Part shown: positions 9,189 to 19,465 of the stretch, in pieces | How positions within the stretch are numbered: position 1 is the first letter of the stretch | How the letters are laid out: each line of letters opens with the position of its first letter | Source: Nitrosomonas sp. | GTDB taxonomy: Bacteria; Pseudomonadota; Gammaproteobacteria; Burkholderiales; Nitrosomonadaceae | Direction: 5' to 3' | NCBI GenBank assembly: GCA_017879645.1 | Contig: JAAEXZ010000012.1 | Location: 1 to 42,415 of the forward strand | Length of the DNA stretch: 42,415 bases | The notes under the pieces: model-generated | Databases searched by the model: none | What the model was told of the DNA's origin: nothing | Seen by the model: only the letters and a program-made list of their open reading frames with translations | Program-made: the position numbers and the translations under genes

Positions 9189-11609
9189 ATGGTCAACATA
9201 GAAATCGACGGTAAGCAAGTATCTGTTCCAAAGGGTAGCACCATCATGGATGGCGCAAAGCAGATTGGTATATATATACCGCACTTTTGTTATCACAAAA
9301 AACTATCGATTGCAGCAAATTGCCGTATGTGCTTGGTGCAGGTCGAAAAAGCACCAAAGCCTTTGCCTGCTTGCGCAACACCGGTAATGGATGGGATGAA
9401 AGTTTATACGCATTCCCAACAAGCTGTGACGGCACAGAAAGGTGTGATGGAGTTTCTTCTAATCAATCATCCACTGGACTGTCCCATTTGTGATCAAGGC
9501 GGTGAGTGTCAATTGCAAGATTTGGCAGTTGGTTATGGTGCAAGTGGATCCCGTTATACGGAAGCAAAGCGTGTAGTTGTCAATAAGAATTTGGGACCCC
9601 TGATCTCAACGGATATGACACGATGCATCCATTGCACACGGTGTGTGCGTTTTGGCCAGGAAATCGCTGGAATCATGGAATTGGGCATGGTGGGGCGTGG
9701 TGAACATTCAGAAATACTCGCTTTTGTCGGAAAAACAGTCGATTCAGAATTGTCAGGCAATGTCATAGATTTATGTCCAGTTGGTGCGCTGGTAAGTAAG
9801 CCATTCCGTTACTCTGCTCGTACTTGGGAATTATCGCGCAGAAAATCGATCAGTCCGCATTGTGGTCTAGGGTCAAACTTGGTAGTTCAGGTCAAGCAAA
9901 ATCGGGTGATGCGAGTACTGCCCCGTGATAATGAAGCGATTAATGAGTGCTGGTTATCAGATAAGGATCGATTTTCATATGAAGGTTTGAATTCCGAAGA
10001 TCGGCTGACTCGGCCCATGATTAAGCGAGATGGACAATGGGTAGAATGTGAATGGCAAGATGCACTTGAGTTCACAGCCAATGCATTGCAAGCTATCAAG
10101 CAAAAATATGGCGCAAACAAAATTGGTGCTTTGGGGTCCGCCCATAGCACTTGTGAGGAATTGTATTTACTACAAAAACTCATGCGCGCAATGGGAAGCG
10201 GGAATATCGATCACCGTCTGCGTCAATCTGATTTTCGTGCTGATGAACAATTAACTGGCATACCGTGGTTAGGAACGAGTATTGCGGAAATGTCGCAATT
10301 GAAATCGACCTTGATTATTGGAAGCACATTACGTAAAGATCACCCTTTGCTGGCACAACGTTTGCGTCAGGCTGTCAAGAACGGCATGGAATTGAATATT
10401 GTTAATCCTGTTGACGACGATTTGCTGGTAAATATTAATAATAAAATCATTGCTGCGCCGTCAGCAATGGTGAGATCGCTGGCAGAGATTTTAAAAGCAG
10501 CTGTTGAAATCAAAGGAAATGTATCACAAAGTGATGAATTACAGCGATGGATTGGTTCCGTCAATATTTCAAGTTCTGCTGGTGCATTTGCCATAGCTTC
10601 GAGTCTGATAGAACACGCACCTGCTGCGATCTACCTGGGAAATATTTCACAACATCATCCTGATTACTCTGGGCTTCAAATGTTAGCGAACTGGATTGCT
10701 GATGTTACCGGAGCGAGTTTTGGCATTTTGGGAGAAGCAGCGAATAGTGTTGGTGCCTATTGGGTAGGTGCCATTCCAGATTCTTCTGCACTATCAGTTT
10801 GCTCGAATGCTAGCACGTTAAAGGTTAAGGGATTGAATGCCGGACAGATGCTACAAATAGATACTGACCAATCTGAACAAGATAAATGTGAAGCTTTGCT
10901 TCTGCTGAATACTGAACCAGAATATGATTGTCATAATTCACAGAAAGCAGTACAAGCAGTTCAGTCGAGTGAGTTTGTCATATCGTTGACTGCTTATAAA
11001 GGTCATGCACCTGAGTATGCCGATGTGTTATTACCAATCGCGCCCTTTTCTGAGACTTCTGGAACCTATGTGAATACTGAAGGAATTACGCAGAGTTTTA
11101 ATGGGGTCGTAGCACCATTGGGAGATGCGAGACCTGCTTGGAAAGTGCTAAGGGTATTAGCTAATTTGCTGGGGCTTGAGCGATTTGAATATGAAACTCC
11201 TGAGCAAATCCGCGCTGAGATTTTTCCTGAAGGAACGAAACTCCAACAGTATCTGGGCAATATATTAAAGTATACGGACATTGATGTTGGCATGGTAGAG
11301 AATAAGGGGTTGCAACGCATTGGGGAAGTTCCTATTTATCAAGCCGATCCTATCGTTCGTCGGGCAGAATCTTTACAATTAACGCATGATGCTTTGCCAC
11401 CCAAGGCATGGATGTCACAATCAACCTTACAAAGTCTGAATGTGAACTCGGGTACTCAAATAAAAGTTAAACAAGGTACAGAGACCATTCAGCTTGAGAC
11501 GGCTTGTGATGATAAATTACCGGTCAATTGTGTACGGATAGCTTGTGCTCATTCTACAACTATGGGACTTGGCGATTTGTTTGGGGAAATTTTTGTAGAA
11601 AAATTGTAG
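9189..11609 (+). CDS. nuoG: NADH-quinone oxidoreductase subunit G
   Basis: NuoG is the large iron-sulfur subunit of the hydrophilic arm, wiring electrons from NuoF towards NuoI and NuoB. The 806-residue product has an N-terminal ferredoxin-like domain (residues 1-80) with N1b ligands. Next is the His-Cys set HPLDCPICDQGGECQLQD (N5) and then CIHCTRCVRF with a later CPVGAL (N4). A molybdopterin-oxidoreductase-like domain fills the rest. At about residues 223-260, where enteric NuoG carries the extra N7 cluster set, only HCGLGSNLVV and a distant Cys are visible, so N7 appears absent. The last 120 residues form the C-terminal beta domain of the family. Confidence 0.96.
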   Translation: MVNIEIDGKQVSVPKGSTIMDGAKQIGIYIPHFCYHKKLSIAANCRMCLVQVEKAPKPLPACATPVMDGMKVYTHSQQAVTAQKGVMEFLLINHPLDCPICDQGGECQLQDLAVGYGASGSRYTEAKRVVVNKNLGPLISTDMTRCIHCTRCVRFGQEIAGIMELGMVGRGEHSEILAFVGKTVDSELSGNVIDLCPVGALVSKPFRYSARTWELSRRKSISPHCGLGSNLVVQVKQNRVMRVLPRDNEAINECWLSDKDRFSYEGLNSEDRLTRPMIKRDGQWVECEWQDALEFTANALQAIKQKYGANKIGALGSAHSTCEELYLLQKLMRAMGSGNIDHRLRQSDFRADEQLTGIPWLGTSIAEMSQLKSTLIIGSTLRKDHPLLAQRLRQAVKNGMELNIVNPVDDDLLVNINNKIIAAPSAMVRSLAEILKAAVEIKGNVSQSDELQRWIGSVNISSSAGAFAIASSLIEHAPAAIYLGNISQHHPDYSGLQMLANWIADVTGASFGILGEAANSVGAYWVGAIPDSSALSVCSNASTLKVKGLNAGQMLQIDTDQSEQDKCEALLLLNTEPEYDCHNSQKAVQAVQSSEFVISLTAYKGHAPEYADVLLPIAPFSETSGTYVNTEGITQSFNGVVAPLGDARPAWKVLRVLANLLGLERFEYETPEQIRAEIFPEGTKLQQYLGNILKYTDIDVGMVENKGLQRIGEVPIYQADPIVRRAESLQLTHDALPPKAWMSQSTLQSLNVNSGTQIKVKQGTETIQLETACDDKLPVNCVRIACAHSTTMGLGDLFGEIFVEKL

Positions 11610-11630
11610 GGTAAAGGGTTAGGGTTTTTG

Positions 11631-12728
11631 ATGGATTTCATTCAACAGCAATTCATAATGTTATTGGGAGCACAATGGGGTTCCATGTTGTTTTCACTGA
11701 TGACTAATGTCTTTTTTATCATTGTTATCATTGTGCCATTGTTGCTTGGTGTTGCTTATCTGACATTCGCTGAACGCAAGATAATTGCATATATGCAGAT
11801 CCGTGTAGGTCCCAATCGGGTGACCTTTTTCGGTATTCCTTGGCTGAGAGGGTGGGGGCAGCCGATTGCAGATGCTGTAAAAGCAATTATGAAAGAAATT
11901 ATCATACCGACAGGAGCCAATAAATTCCTGTTTGTTTTGGCACCCGTTTTGACTATCATGCCTGCACTAGCCGCTTGGGCAGTTGTTCCGTTCTCGCCAG
12001 AATTGATTTTGGCAGACATCAATGCCGGTTTATTGTACATACTCGCGATGACTTCGATGGGTATTTACGGCATCATCATTGCAGGATGGGCTTCAAATTC
12101 TAAATATGCCTTTCTTGGCGCTATGCGATCTGCAGCTCAAGTAGTTTCATATGAATTGGCTATGGGGTTTGCACTGGTATGCGTTTTAATGATGTCGAAA
12201 AGCTTGAATTTGGGGGATATTGTCAGCGGTCAACAAGGAGATAGTTTCCTTAACTGGTACTTGATACCTCTTTTTCCCATGTTTTTGGTCTATCTCATTT
12301 CTGGTGTAGCAGAAACAAATCGCGCTCCATTTGACGTGGCAGAAGGTGAATCTGAAATTGTTGCAGGATTTCACGTTGATTATTCTGGTATGGCATTCAC
12401 GGTGTTTTTCTTGGCGGAATACGCTAACATGATTCTTGTCGCAACATTGACCTCTATCATGTTTTTGGGAGGGTGGTTACCACCTATTGATATTGCGCCG
12501 CTTAATTTGATTCCCGGGATTGTGTGGTTATTATCAAAGATTGCATTTATCTTGTTCTTTTTCTTGTGGTTTCGTGCAACCTTTCCACGTTATCGATATG
12601 ATCAAATTATGCGACTGGGATGGAAAATTTTCATTCCCATCACTTTGGTGTGGATTGTAGTTCTGGGATTGATCATGCAGCTTCCTGAATCGATAAGAGA
12701 TTTACCGCCACTAAATATTTGGTTTTAA
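11631..12728 (+). CDS. nuoH: NADH-quinone oxidoreductase subunit H
   Basis: NuoH is the membrane subunit that, with NuoB and NuoD, closes the quinone channel and links redox chemistry to proton pumping. The 365-residue protein has about eight spans. It carries the conserved charged loops [18 protein letters not shown] near residue 45 and [20 protein letters not shown] near 225, which holds the glutamates of the so-called E channel. I chose ATG 11631. A TTG directly before it (11628) is in frame and would add one residue. The gap from nuoG is about 20 bases and contains GGGTTAGGG. Confidence 0.97.
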   Translation: MDFIQQQFIMLLGAQWGSMLFSLMTNVFFIIVIIVPLLLGVAYLTFAERKIIAYMQIRVGPNRVTFFGIPWLRGWGQPIADAVKAIMKEIIIPTGANKFLFVLAPVLTIMPALAAWAVVPFSPELILADINAGLLYILAMTSMGIYGIIIAGWASNSKYAFLGAMRSAAQVVSYELAMGFALVCVLMMSKSLNLGDIVSGQQGDSFLNWYLIPLFPMFLVYLISGVAETNRAPFDVAEGESEIVAGFHVDYSGMAFTVFFLAEYANMILVATLTSIMFLGGWLPPIDIAPLNLIPGIVWLLSKIAFILFFFLWFRATFPRYRYDQIMRLGWKIFIPITLVWIVVLGLIMQLPESIRDLPPLNIWF

Positions 12729-12744
12729 GATTTAGAGAAAATTG

Positions 12745-13233
12745 ATGAATCGTATAAAAAAATTTTTCAGTACCTTTTTGCTTTTCGAATTATGGAAGGG
12801 TATGGCAGTTACCGGGAAATATTTGTTTAAACCCAAAATTACTGTTCATTACCCAGAAGAAAAGACTCCGCAATCTCCACGCTTTCGTGGATTGCATGCA
12901 TTGCGTCGATACCCTAACGGAGAAGAGCGGTGTATAGCCTGCAAATTATGCGAAGCGGTATGTCCTGCCATGGCTATAACGATTGATTCAGAGCAGCGTG
13001 ATGATGGAACTAGGCGTACAACGCGTTATGACATCGATTTAAGTAAGTGCATTTTTTGTGGTTTCTGTGAAGAATCTTGCCCAGTCGATTCCATTGTCGA
13101 GACACGAATTTTGGAATACCACGGTGAGAAACGTGGAGACTTGATTTATACCAAAGAAATGCTATTGGCAATTGGCGATCGTTATGAAGAACAAATTGCC
13201 AAGGACCGTGAAGCAGATGCTCGCTATCGTTGA
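12745..13233 (+). CDS. nuoI: NADH-quinone oxidoreductase subunit I
   Basis: NuoI is the 8Fe ferredoxin-like subunit carrying clusters N6a and N6b between NuoG and NuoB. The 162-residue product has the two expected cysteine sets: C63, C66, C69 and C73 ([12 protein letters not shown]), and C102, C105, C108 and C112 ([12 protein letters not shown]). An N-terminal amphipathic helix lies on the membrane. ATG 12745 follows AGAGAAA; an adjacent in-frame TTG at 12742 is less likely. Confidence 0.98.
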   Translation: MNRIKKFFSTFLLFELWKGMAVTGKYLFKPKITVHYPEEKTPQSPRFRGLHALRRYPNGEERCIACKLCEAVCPAMAITIDSEQRDDGTRRTTRYDIDLSKCIFCGFCEESCPVDSIVETRILEYHGEKRGDLIYTKEMLLAIGDRYEEQIAKDREADARYR

Positions 13234-13253
13234 AACTCGTCAGTAAACAAGAT

Positions 13254-13859
13254 ATGAATTTTCAAGATATTATTTTTTATACCTTTTCGGCGATATTGAT
13301 TGCTTCGTCATTGGGAGTGATAACGTTTCGAAATCCAGTATATTCTGCATTACTGCTTGTATTGGCTTTTGTTTCCTGTGCTGGTTTGTGGTTATTATTG
13401 GAAGCTGAATTTCTGGCCATTGCATTGGTGTTAGTTTACGTGGGCGCTGTAATGGTTCTATTTTTATTTGTCGTTATGATGCTGGATATCAATCTTGACC
13501 GACTTCGTGAAGGTTTCTGGAAATGGTTTCCTTTTGGTGCCTTGATTGCACTGATTATGATTGGTGAAATGGCGATGGTTCTGATGGGTAAGCACTTTGG
13601 ATTGGAGGAAATGCCAATACCTAAAGGGCAGTCGGCAGATTATAACAATACAAGAGAACTGGGACGCCTGATCTATACAGAATATGCTTACGCTTTCGAG
13701 TTAGCCGCAGTTTTATTGCTGGTGGCGATGGTAACAGCCATTGCGTTAACACTGAGGCATCGTGAAGATAAGAAATCAGTCAATCCATCTGACCAGGTTA
13801 AGGTCAAAAAGGAAGATCGATTGCGTATTATATCGATGCCATCTGCAAAGAAAGAATAG
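13254..13859 (+). CDS. nuoJ: NADH-quinone oxidoreductase subunit J
   Basis: NuoJ is a membrane subunit of complex I near the quinone chamber, with five spans. Its third span contains the pi-bulge motif around LVYVGAVMVLFLFVVMMLD, which is diagnostic and seen here near residues 59-77. The product is 201 residues from ATG 13254. The frame is open to a TTG at 13230 that would overlap the nuoI stop, but the eight extra residues (KLVSKQD type) do not look like a NuoJ N-terminus. The hydrophilic C-terminus is rich in Lys and Asp. Confidence 0.95.
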   Translation: MNFQDIIFYTFSAILIASSLGVITFRNPVYSALLLVLAFVSCAGLWLLLEAEFLAIALVLVYVGAVMVLFLFVVMMLDINLDRLREGFWKWFPFGALIALIMIGEMAMVLMGKHFGLEEMPIPKGQSADYNNTRELGRLIYTEYAYAFELAAVLLLVAMVTAIALTLRHREDKKSVNPSDQVKVKKEDRLRIISMPSAKKE

Positions 13860-13898
13860 TTTTTTAATTGTCTTCACTATAAAAATAGAGGATGTAAC

Positions 13899-14204
13899 TT
13901 GATATCGTTATCACATTACTTGGTGTTAGGTGCGATTCTTTTTGCCATAGGAATTGTCGGTATCTTTCTAAACAGAAAGAATGTCATCATCATTCTGATG
14001 TCGATAGAATTAATGTTACTTGCAGTAAATATGAATTTTGTTGCATTTTCTCATTATTTACAGGATATTACAGGACAGATTTTTGTTTTCTTTATCCTAA
14101 CGGTAGCTGCAGCGGAATCTGCAATCGGTCTTGCGATACTTGTTGTACTGTTTAGAAATCAGCAAACAATTAATGTTGATGATCTGGATAAACTCAAAGG
14201 TTAA
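13899..14204 (+). CDS. nuoK: NADH-quinone oxidoreductase subunit K
   Basis: NuoK is a small three-span antiporter-like subunit of the membrane arm. The product is 101 residues, the usual size. The two conserved membrane glutamates are visible, in [20 protein letters not shown] and in [15 protein letters not shown]. The start is TTG 13899, supported by AGAGGATG about eight bases upstream. No ATG is available without losing the first span. It is one of several non-ATG starts in the window. Confidence 0.95.
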   Translation: MISLSHYLVLGAILFAIGIVGIFLNRKNVIIILMSIELMLLAVNMNFVAFSHYLQDITGQIFVFFILTVAAAESAIGLAILVVLFRNQQTINVDDLDKLKG

Positions 14205-14256
14205 GTATTCAACAAGTATTAGCGAAAACTCTTAATTTGATAAAAATTTAGTCGAA

Positions 14257-16197
14257 ATGCAGAAACTTTATTTATTAGTTCCACTGGCGCCATTACTTGG
14301 AGCAATTATAGCCGGATTATTTGGCCGTTACGTTGGCCCTACCTGGAGTCATAGAGCAACAATTTTGCTTGTATTCGTATCTTTTCTAGCATCGGTTCGA
14401 ATCTTTTTCGATGTGATGGAAGGAAATACATTTAATGGCACAGTCTATACTTGGTTAATTACCGGTGATACCCGATTCGAAGTTGGTTTTTTGATTGATC
14501 AGTTATCTGCAATCATGATGATTGTCGTCAGTTTTGTGTCGCTAATGGTGCATATCTATACGATTGGTTATATGCATGATGATCCGGGTTATCAGCGATT
14601 TTTCAGCTATATATCATTATTCACATTTTCGATGATGATGTTAGTCATGTCGAATAACTTTGTACAGTTATTTTTTGGCTGGGAAGCAGTAGGACTGGTT
14701 TCATACTTGTTGATTGGTTTTTGGTATACACGACCAACAGCAATATATGCAAATATGAAGGCATTTCTTGTCAATCGCGTAGGGGATTTTGGTTTTCTGT
14801 TAGGTATTGCAATGATTCTGATGTATTTTGGAACATTGGATTATGCCTCTGTCTTTGCACAATCCTCTGATTTTGCTAATGAAAAAATTGAATTATTTCC
14901 GGGTATACCCTGGTATGTGATCTCGGTGATTTGTATTTTGCTGTTCATTGGTGCTATGGGTAAGTCTGCACAGTTTCCACTGCATGTGTGGTTACCAGAT
15001 TCAATGGAAGGTCCTACGCCTATTTCGGCACTTATCCATGCAGCAACAATGGTTACAGCAGGAATATTCATGGTGGCACGAATGTCCCCACTTTTTGAAC
15101 TATCCGAAACCGCATTGACAGCTGTTTTGATCATCGGTGGAATTACTACTCTATTTATGGCATTGGTTGCTGTTGTTCAGAATGATATCAAGCGTGTAGT
15201 CGCTTTTTCCACTCTCTCGCAGCTTGGTTACATGACAGTAGCGCTGGGGGCATCTGCTTACTCTGCGGCGATTTTTCATCTAATGACACATGCTTTTTTT
15301 AAGGCAGTTTTATTTTTAGGTGCAGGTTCAGTAATTATTGCTATGCATCATGAGCAGGATATGCAAAAAATGGGGGGGCTCAAGCGGTATATGCCTATTA
15401 CCTATGCAACTATGTTTATAGCTGCGCTTGCTAGTGCTGGTGTGCCAGGTTTTTCGGGATTCTTTTCAAAGGATGCCATCATAGAAGCGGTTCATTTTTC
15501 GAGTATTCCAGGTGCAGGGTTTGCATATTTCTGTGTTCTGACAACAGTATTCGTAACTGCCTTATATACTTTCCGTTTAATTTTTATGACTTTTCATGGT
15601 CAGGAAAGAATGGATAAACATACCAAGGAACACTTACATGAATCGCCTTGGGTTGTGACAGTACCATTGGTTATTCTTGCAGTACCAACCATTGCTGCGG
15701 GCTGGTTGATTGATCCTGTAGTTGTAGGCGATTATTTCAAGAATGTAATTTATGTCGACACTAATCACGATGCTATAAAGCAATTAAGTACTGAATTTAC
15801 TGGTGTGATTGGAATGATGTCTCACGCACTCTCTACCGCCCCTTTCTGGTTATCGCTAATTGGCATATTTACGGCGTGGTATCTGTATTGCATACAAACT
15901 GCAATTCCTGAAAAAATAAAGAATCATTTTGGGATTATTTATAATTTGCTCGACCGCAAGTACTTCATCGATGAATTCTACTCTTGGTTTTTTGCTAGTG
16001 GTGCTCGCAACTTAGGGACTGTGCTTTGGAAATACGGGGATGTGAAAATAATCGATGGTTTTTTTGTCAATGGAACGGCAAAAGTTGTTGCTTTATCTGC
16101 GTCGATTGTTCGACGGTATCAAACAGGCTATATCTATCATTACGCATTTACAATGATTGTTGGTATCGTCGTGATTCTGACATTCTGGCTTTATTAG
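14257..16197 (+). CDS. nuoL: NADH-quinone oxidoreductase subunit L
   Basis: NuoL is the distal proton-pumping subunit of complex I, related to Mrp-type antiporters. The 646-residue protein has about 16 spans, including the long C-terminal lateral helix that braces NuoM and NuoN. Key features include FFGWEAVGLVSYLLIGFWYTR with the channel glutamate near residue 145, the HVWLPDSMEGPTPISALIHAATMVTAG block near 250, and SQLGYMTVALG. The gene is intact and the stop at 16197 is followed by a 90-base spacer. Confidence 0.97.
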   Translation: MQKLYLLVPLAPLLGAIIAGLFGRYVGPTWSHRATILLVFVSFLASVRIFFDVMEGNTFNGTVYTWLITGDTRFEVGFLIDQLSAIMMIVVSFVSLMVHIYTIGYMHDDPGYQRFFSYISLFTFSMMMLVMSNNFVQLFFGWEAVGLVSYLLIGFWYTRPTAIYANMKAFLVNRVGDFGFLLGIAMILMYFGTLDYASVFAQSSDFANEKIELFPGIPWYVISVICILLFIGAMGKSAQFPLHVWLPDSMEGPTPISALIHAATMVTAGIFMVARMSPLFELSETALTAVLIIGGITTLFMALVAVVQNDIKRVVAFSTLSQLGYMTVALGASAYSAAIFHLMTHAFFKAVLFLGAGSVIIAMHHEQDMQKMGGLKRYMPITYATMFIAALASAGVPGFSGFFSKDAIIEAVHFSSIPGAGFAYFCVLTTVFVTALYTFRLIFMTFHGQERMDKHTKEHLHESPWVVTVPLVILAVPTIAAGWLIDPVVVGDYFKNVIYVDTNHDAIKQLSTEFTGVIGMMSHALSTAPFWLSLIGIFTAWYLYCIQTAIPEKIKNHFGIIYNLLDRKYFIDEFYSWFFASGARNLGTVLWKYGDVKIIDGFFVNGTAKVVALSASIVRRYQTGYIYHYAFTMIVGIVVILTFWLY

Positions 16198-16287
16198 TAA
16201 TGCCAGTAATCCTGTTTACAATTTTTGATATGATTTGAAGAACAGTTACTTAGCAATAATAAGTACAAACAATTAATCGGAACAAGC

Positions 16288-17772
16288 ATGTCGTCTGGAT
16301 TCCCACTTTTAAGTTTGATTATTTGGTTACCAATTGTCTTCGGTGTTGCTGTTTTCGCTACTGGAAGTGATCGCAATGCTGCCTTAGCACGCTGGATTGC
16401 TTTAGTTGGATCACTTTTGGGGTTTCTAATAGCGATCCCGTTGGGAAACGGCTTTGACACCACTACAAGCGCAATGCAATTTACTGAGAGTTATCCTTGG
16501 TTTGAGCGATTCAATGTCAATTATCATATTGGTATTGACGGGATATCAATGCCATTGATCCTCCTGAATTGTTTTTTTACCCCTATTGTTGTAATGGCGG
16601 GGTGGGAGGTTATCAAAGAACGTGTTTCTCAGTATATGGGGGCGTTCTTAGTGATGTCAGGTATCGTTAATGGAGTTTTCGCATCACTCGATGCGGTACT
16701 ATTTTATGTGTTTTGGGAAGCTTCTTTAATTCCAATGTTTTTAATCATTGGAATCTGGGGAGGACCAAATCGAGTTTACGCAGCAATCAAATTTTTTCTG
16801 TACACCTTGCTGGGCTCATTGTTGATGCTGGTAGCACTGATTTATCTTTATCAGACCTCGGGGGGTAGCTTTTCCATTCTGGATTACCATCAGTTACCTA
16901 TTCCTTTTACACCACAAATTCTTATTTTTATTGCATTCTTTCTGGCTTTTGCAGTAAAAGTACCCATGTGGCCTGTTCATACTTGGTTACCTGATGCGCA
17001 CGTGGAAGCGCCTACAGGGGGATCAGTCATACTTGCAGCGATACTACTGAAACTCGGAGGCTATGGCTTCTTGCGTTTTGCACTACCCATTACACCCGAT
17101 GCAAGTCATTATCTGGCATCAACTGTCATCGCGCTATCCCTGATAGCAGTGGTTTATATTGGTTTGATTGCATTGATGCAAGCCGATATGAAGAAGTTGA
17201 TAGCTTATTCTTCCGTTGCTCATATGGGATTTGTAACTTTGGGATTTTTTCTCTTTAATGCATATGGCATTGAAGGCGCAATGGTACAGATGATTTCTCA
17301 TGGATTTATTTCCGGCGCCATGTTTCTGTGTGTCGGTGTGTTGTACGATCGATTACATTCGAGACAAATTGCTGACTACGGTGGTGTGGTGAATAAAATG
17401 CCAGTCTTTGCTGCTTTTTTTATGTTGTTTGCAATGGCTAATGCGGGTTTGCCAGGAACAAGTGGCTTTGTAGGCGAATTTATGGTGATCATGGGATCGA
17501 TAAAGATTAGCTTCTGGTATGCTTTCTTGGCAGCAACAACGCTGATTACAGGGGCCGCATATACTTTATGGATGTATAAAAGAGTGATATTTGGTGCCGT
17601 TGCTAGTCCAGCTGTAGAGGGACTCGAGGATATCTCCAAACGAGAATTTGCTATATTGACAATACTAGCCATTTTTGTTTTATGGTTTGGTTTATATCCT
17701 TATCCACTGACGGATGTCATGCATGCTTCAGTGGATCATCTGCTGAATCATGTTAGCAATAGTAAATTGTAA
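16288..17772 (+). CDS. nuoM: NADH-quinone oxidoreductase subunit M
   Basis: NuoM is the second antiporter-like pump subunit of the complex I membrane arm. The product is 494 residues with about 14 spans. Motifs are FYVFWEASLIPMFLIIGIWGG (channel glutamate), MWPVHTWLPDAHVEAPTGGSVILAAILLKLGGYG, and YSSVAHMGFVTLG. The 90 bases before it (16198-16287) are AT-rich with no clear promoter. Start ATG 16288 has only a weak GGAAC upstream. Confidence 0.97.
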   Translation: MSSGFPLLSLIIWLPIVFGVAVFATGSDRNAALARWIALVGSLLGFLIAIPLGNGFDTTTSAMQFTESYPWFERFNVNYHIGIDGISMPLILLNCFFTPIVVMAGWEVIKERVSQYMGAFLVMSGIVNGVFASLDAVLFYVFWEASLIPMFLIIGIWGGPNRVYAAIKFFLYTLLGSLLMLVALIYLYQTSGGSFSILDYHQLPIPFTPQILIFIAFFLAFAVKVPMWPVHTWLPDAHVEAPTGGSVILAAILLKLGGYGFLRFALPITPDASHYLASTVIALSLIAVVYIGLIALMQADMKKLIAYSSVAHMGFVTLGFFLFNAYGIEGAMVQMISHGFISGAMFLCVGVLYDRLHSRQIADYGGVVNKMPVFAAFFMLFAMANAGLPGTSGFVGEFMVIMGSIKISFWYAFLAATTLITGAAYTLWMYKRVIFGAVASPAVEGLEDISKREFAILTILAIFVLWFGLYPYPLTDVMHASVDHLLNHVSNSKL

Positions 17773-17819
17773 TAATTAATGATTGTGCGAGATTTTCCTG
17801 GAAAAAGGATTGAGCGTTA

Positions 17820-19265
17820 ATGAATTTTATACCACCTGATTTTGCACCTGCATCTTCTGAAATTTTTATACTGATCATGGTCTGTGTCGTCATGCTGGCT
17901 GATCTTGGTGCGGGTGAAAGTAGACGTTATGTTGCCTATTTATTGACACAAATGGCACTTCTGGGTTGTGCGATACTGACTTTCCTTTCTTTTTCGACTG
18001 ATGTGAGTCAGACCTTTTCAGGCATGTTTGTCGACGATGCCATGGCAGATATTCTGAAGTTGATGGTTTACGGTACGGTTGCTGCTGTGTTGATTTATTC
18101 GCATTCCTACATAGAAGATCGGGGGATGTTACGAGGAGAATTTTTTAGTCTAATTCTTTTTGCAACGTTAGGTATGATGGTCATGATTTCCGCTAGTCAT
18201 TTCCTGACATTGTATATCGGTCTGGAGTTACTCTCCTTGTCACTTTATGCTCTGGTTGCCTTGCGACGTGACTCTGTTGTTGCGACTGAAGCAGCAATGA
18301 AATTTTTTGTTTTGGGTGCATTAGCCTCGGGTTTTCTTCTCTATGGCATGTCTATGGTGTATGGAGCAACTGGAACACTGCACGTGACTCAGCTTGCTCA
18401 AATTATTCAGAGTGAGGCCAGTAGCAGGGAAGTTTTGGTGGTTGGTTTGGTGTTCATTGTTGCTGGAATTAGTTTCAAGCTGAGTGCTGCACCATTTCAC
18501 ATGTGGGCTCCTGATGTATATGAGGGATCGCCTACAGCTGTAACCTTGTTTATTGGATCGGCTCCTAAACTGGCTGCATTTGGTTTTGTTATGCGTTTGC
18601 TGATTGAGGGGTTGGGGGAAATGGCAGCGGATTGGCAAGGTATGCTGGTAATACTTGCTGTCATGTCAATGGCTATAGGCAACATTGCAGCCATTGCTCA
18701 AACTAATGTCAAGCGTATGTTAGCTTATTCAACAATATCGCATATGGGATTTGTTTTACTTGGCTTTATCAGTGCAGATTCCAATGGGTATAGCTCTGCT
18801 TTGTTTTATGTATTTGCATATGTATTGATGACATTGGGAAGCTTTGCAGTGATCATGCTGCTTTGTCGCTACGGATTTGAAGCAGAGAATATTTCAGATT
18901 TCAAGGGATTGAGTAAGCGAAATGCTTGGTACGCATTTGTCACATTGTTGCTGATGCTTTCTTTGGCAGGCATTCCACCTATGATTGGATTTTATGCCAA
19001 GTTTGCAGTTTTACAAGCAGTTATCAATGCAGGCTATATTGAACTTGCAATTGTTGCTGTCCTATTATCACTTATCGGTGCGTTTTATTATCTGCGTATT
19101 ATCAAATTGATGTACTTCGATGATCCAGAAACGGATGAACCGATTTTACCCAACAGTGATGTCAAAATTTTATTGAGTGCTAATGGTTTTGCTGTTTTAC
19201 TTTTAGGTATTTTTCCTCAAGCACTCATGGGCCTTAGTCTTTATGCCATTCAGAATTCCATGTAA
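17820..19265 (+). CDS. nuoN: NADH-quinone oxidoreductase subunit N
   Basis: NuoN is the third antiporter-like pump subunit, closest to NuoK and NuoJ. The 481-residue product has about 14 spans, with [20 protein letters not shown] (channel glutamate), [21 protein letters not shown] near residue 222 and [13 protein letters not shown]. The start is ATG 17820, with the GGAAAAAGGA region 8-20 bases upstream. It is the last gene of the nuo run; no further nuo or ndh gene follows. Confidence 0.97.
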   Translation: MNFIPPDFAPASSEIFILIMVCVVMLADLGAGESRRYVAYLLTQMALLGCAILTFLSFSTDVSQTFSGMFVDDAMADILKLMVYGTVAAVLIYSHSYIEDRGMLRGEFFSLILFATLGMMVMISASHFLTLYIGLELLSLSLYALVALRRDSVVATEAAMKFFVLGALASGFLLYGMSMVYGATGTLHVTQLAQIIQSEASSREVLVVGLVFIVAGISFKLSAAPFHMWAPDVYEGSPTAVTLFIGSAPKLAAFGFVMRLLIEGLGEMAADWQGMLVILAVMSMAIGNIAAIAQTNVKRMLAYSTISHMGFVLLGFISADSNGYSSALFYVFAYVLMTLGSFAVIMLLCRYGFEAENISDFKGLSKRNAWYAFVTLLLMLSLAGIPPMIGFYAKFAVLQAVINAGYIELAIVAVLLSLIGAFYYLRIIKLMYFDDPETDEPILPNSDVKILLSANGFAVLLLGIFPQALMGLSLYAIQNSM

Positions 19266-19278
19266 GTAAATTATATTT

Positions 19279-19301
19279 CGGGGATTTGCTAGAGATTCCC
19301 G
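19279..19301 (+). terminator. Hairpin after nuoN, possible end of the nuo operon
   Basis: CGGGGAT (19279-19285) pairs with ATTCCCG (19295-19301) with one G-U pair and a 9-base loop. It begins 14 bases after the nuoN stop. No T run follows directly, so intrinsic termination is uncertain, but the position suits the 3' end of the nuo transcript. Confidence 0.4.
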
Positions 19302-19413
19302 GGATATTGAATATTTGGAAGTGACTAAAATTTCTTTTACATTCTATATTTGAAGTACTGGATTATCCCTGTGTCGGATCATGTCATTCAAGTGGAATAA
19401 TAGGTTTCCGTGA

Positions 19414-19441
19414 CTTGATTTCTTTTGCATTGTCCCAATAT
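19414..19441 (+). promoter_or_regulatory. Sigma-32 (RpoH)-type heat-shock promoter of htpG
   Basis: CTTGATT (19414-19420) and CCCAATAT (19434-19441), separated by 13 bases, match the RpoH consensus CTTGAAA-N13/14-CCCCATNT at most positions. The element sits 25 bases before the GTG start of htpG, a classical heat-shock gene. The start is preceded by the strong ribosome site AGGAGA at 19455-19460. Confidence 0.75.
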
Positions 19442-19465
19442 CTAAAAAAATTTTAGGAGATAAAC

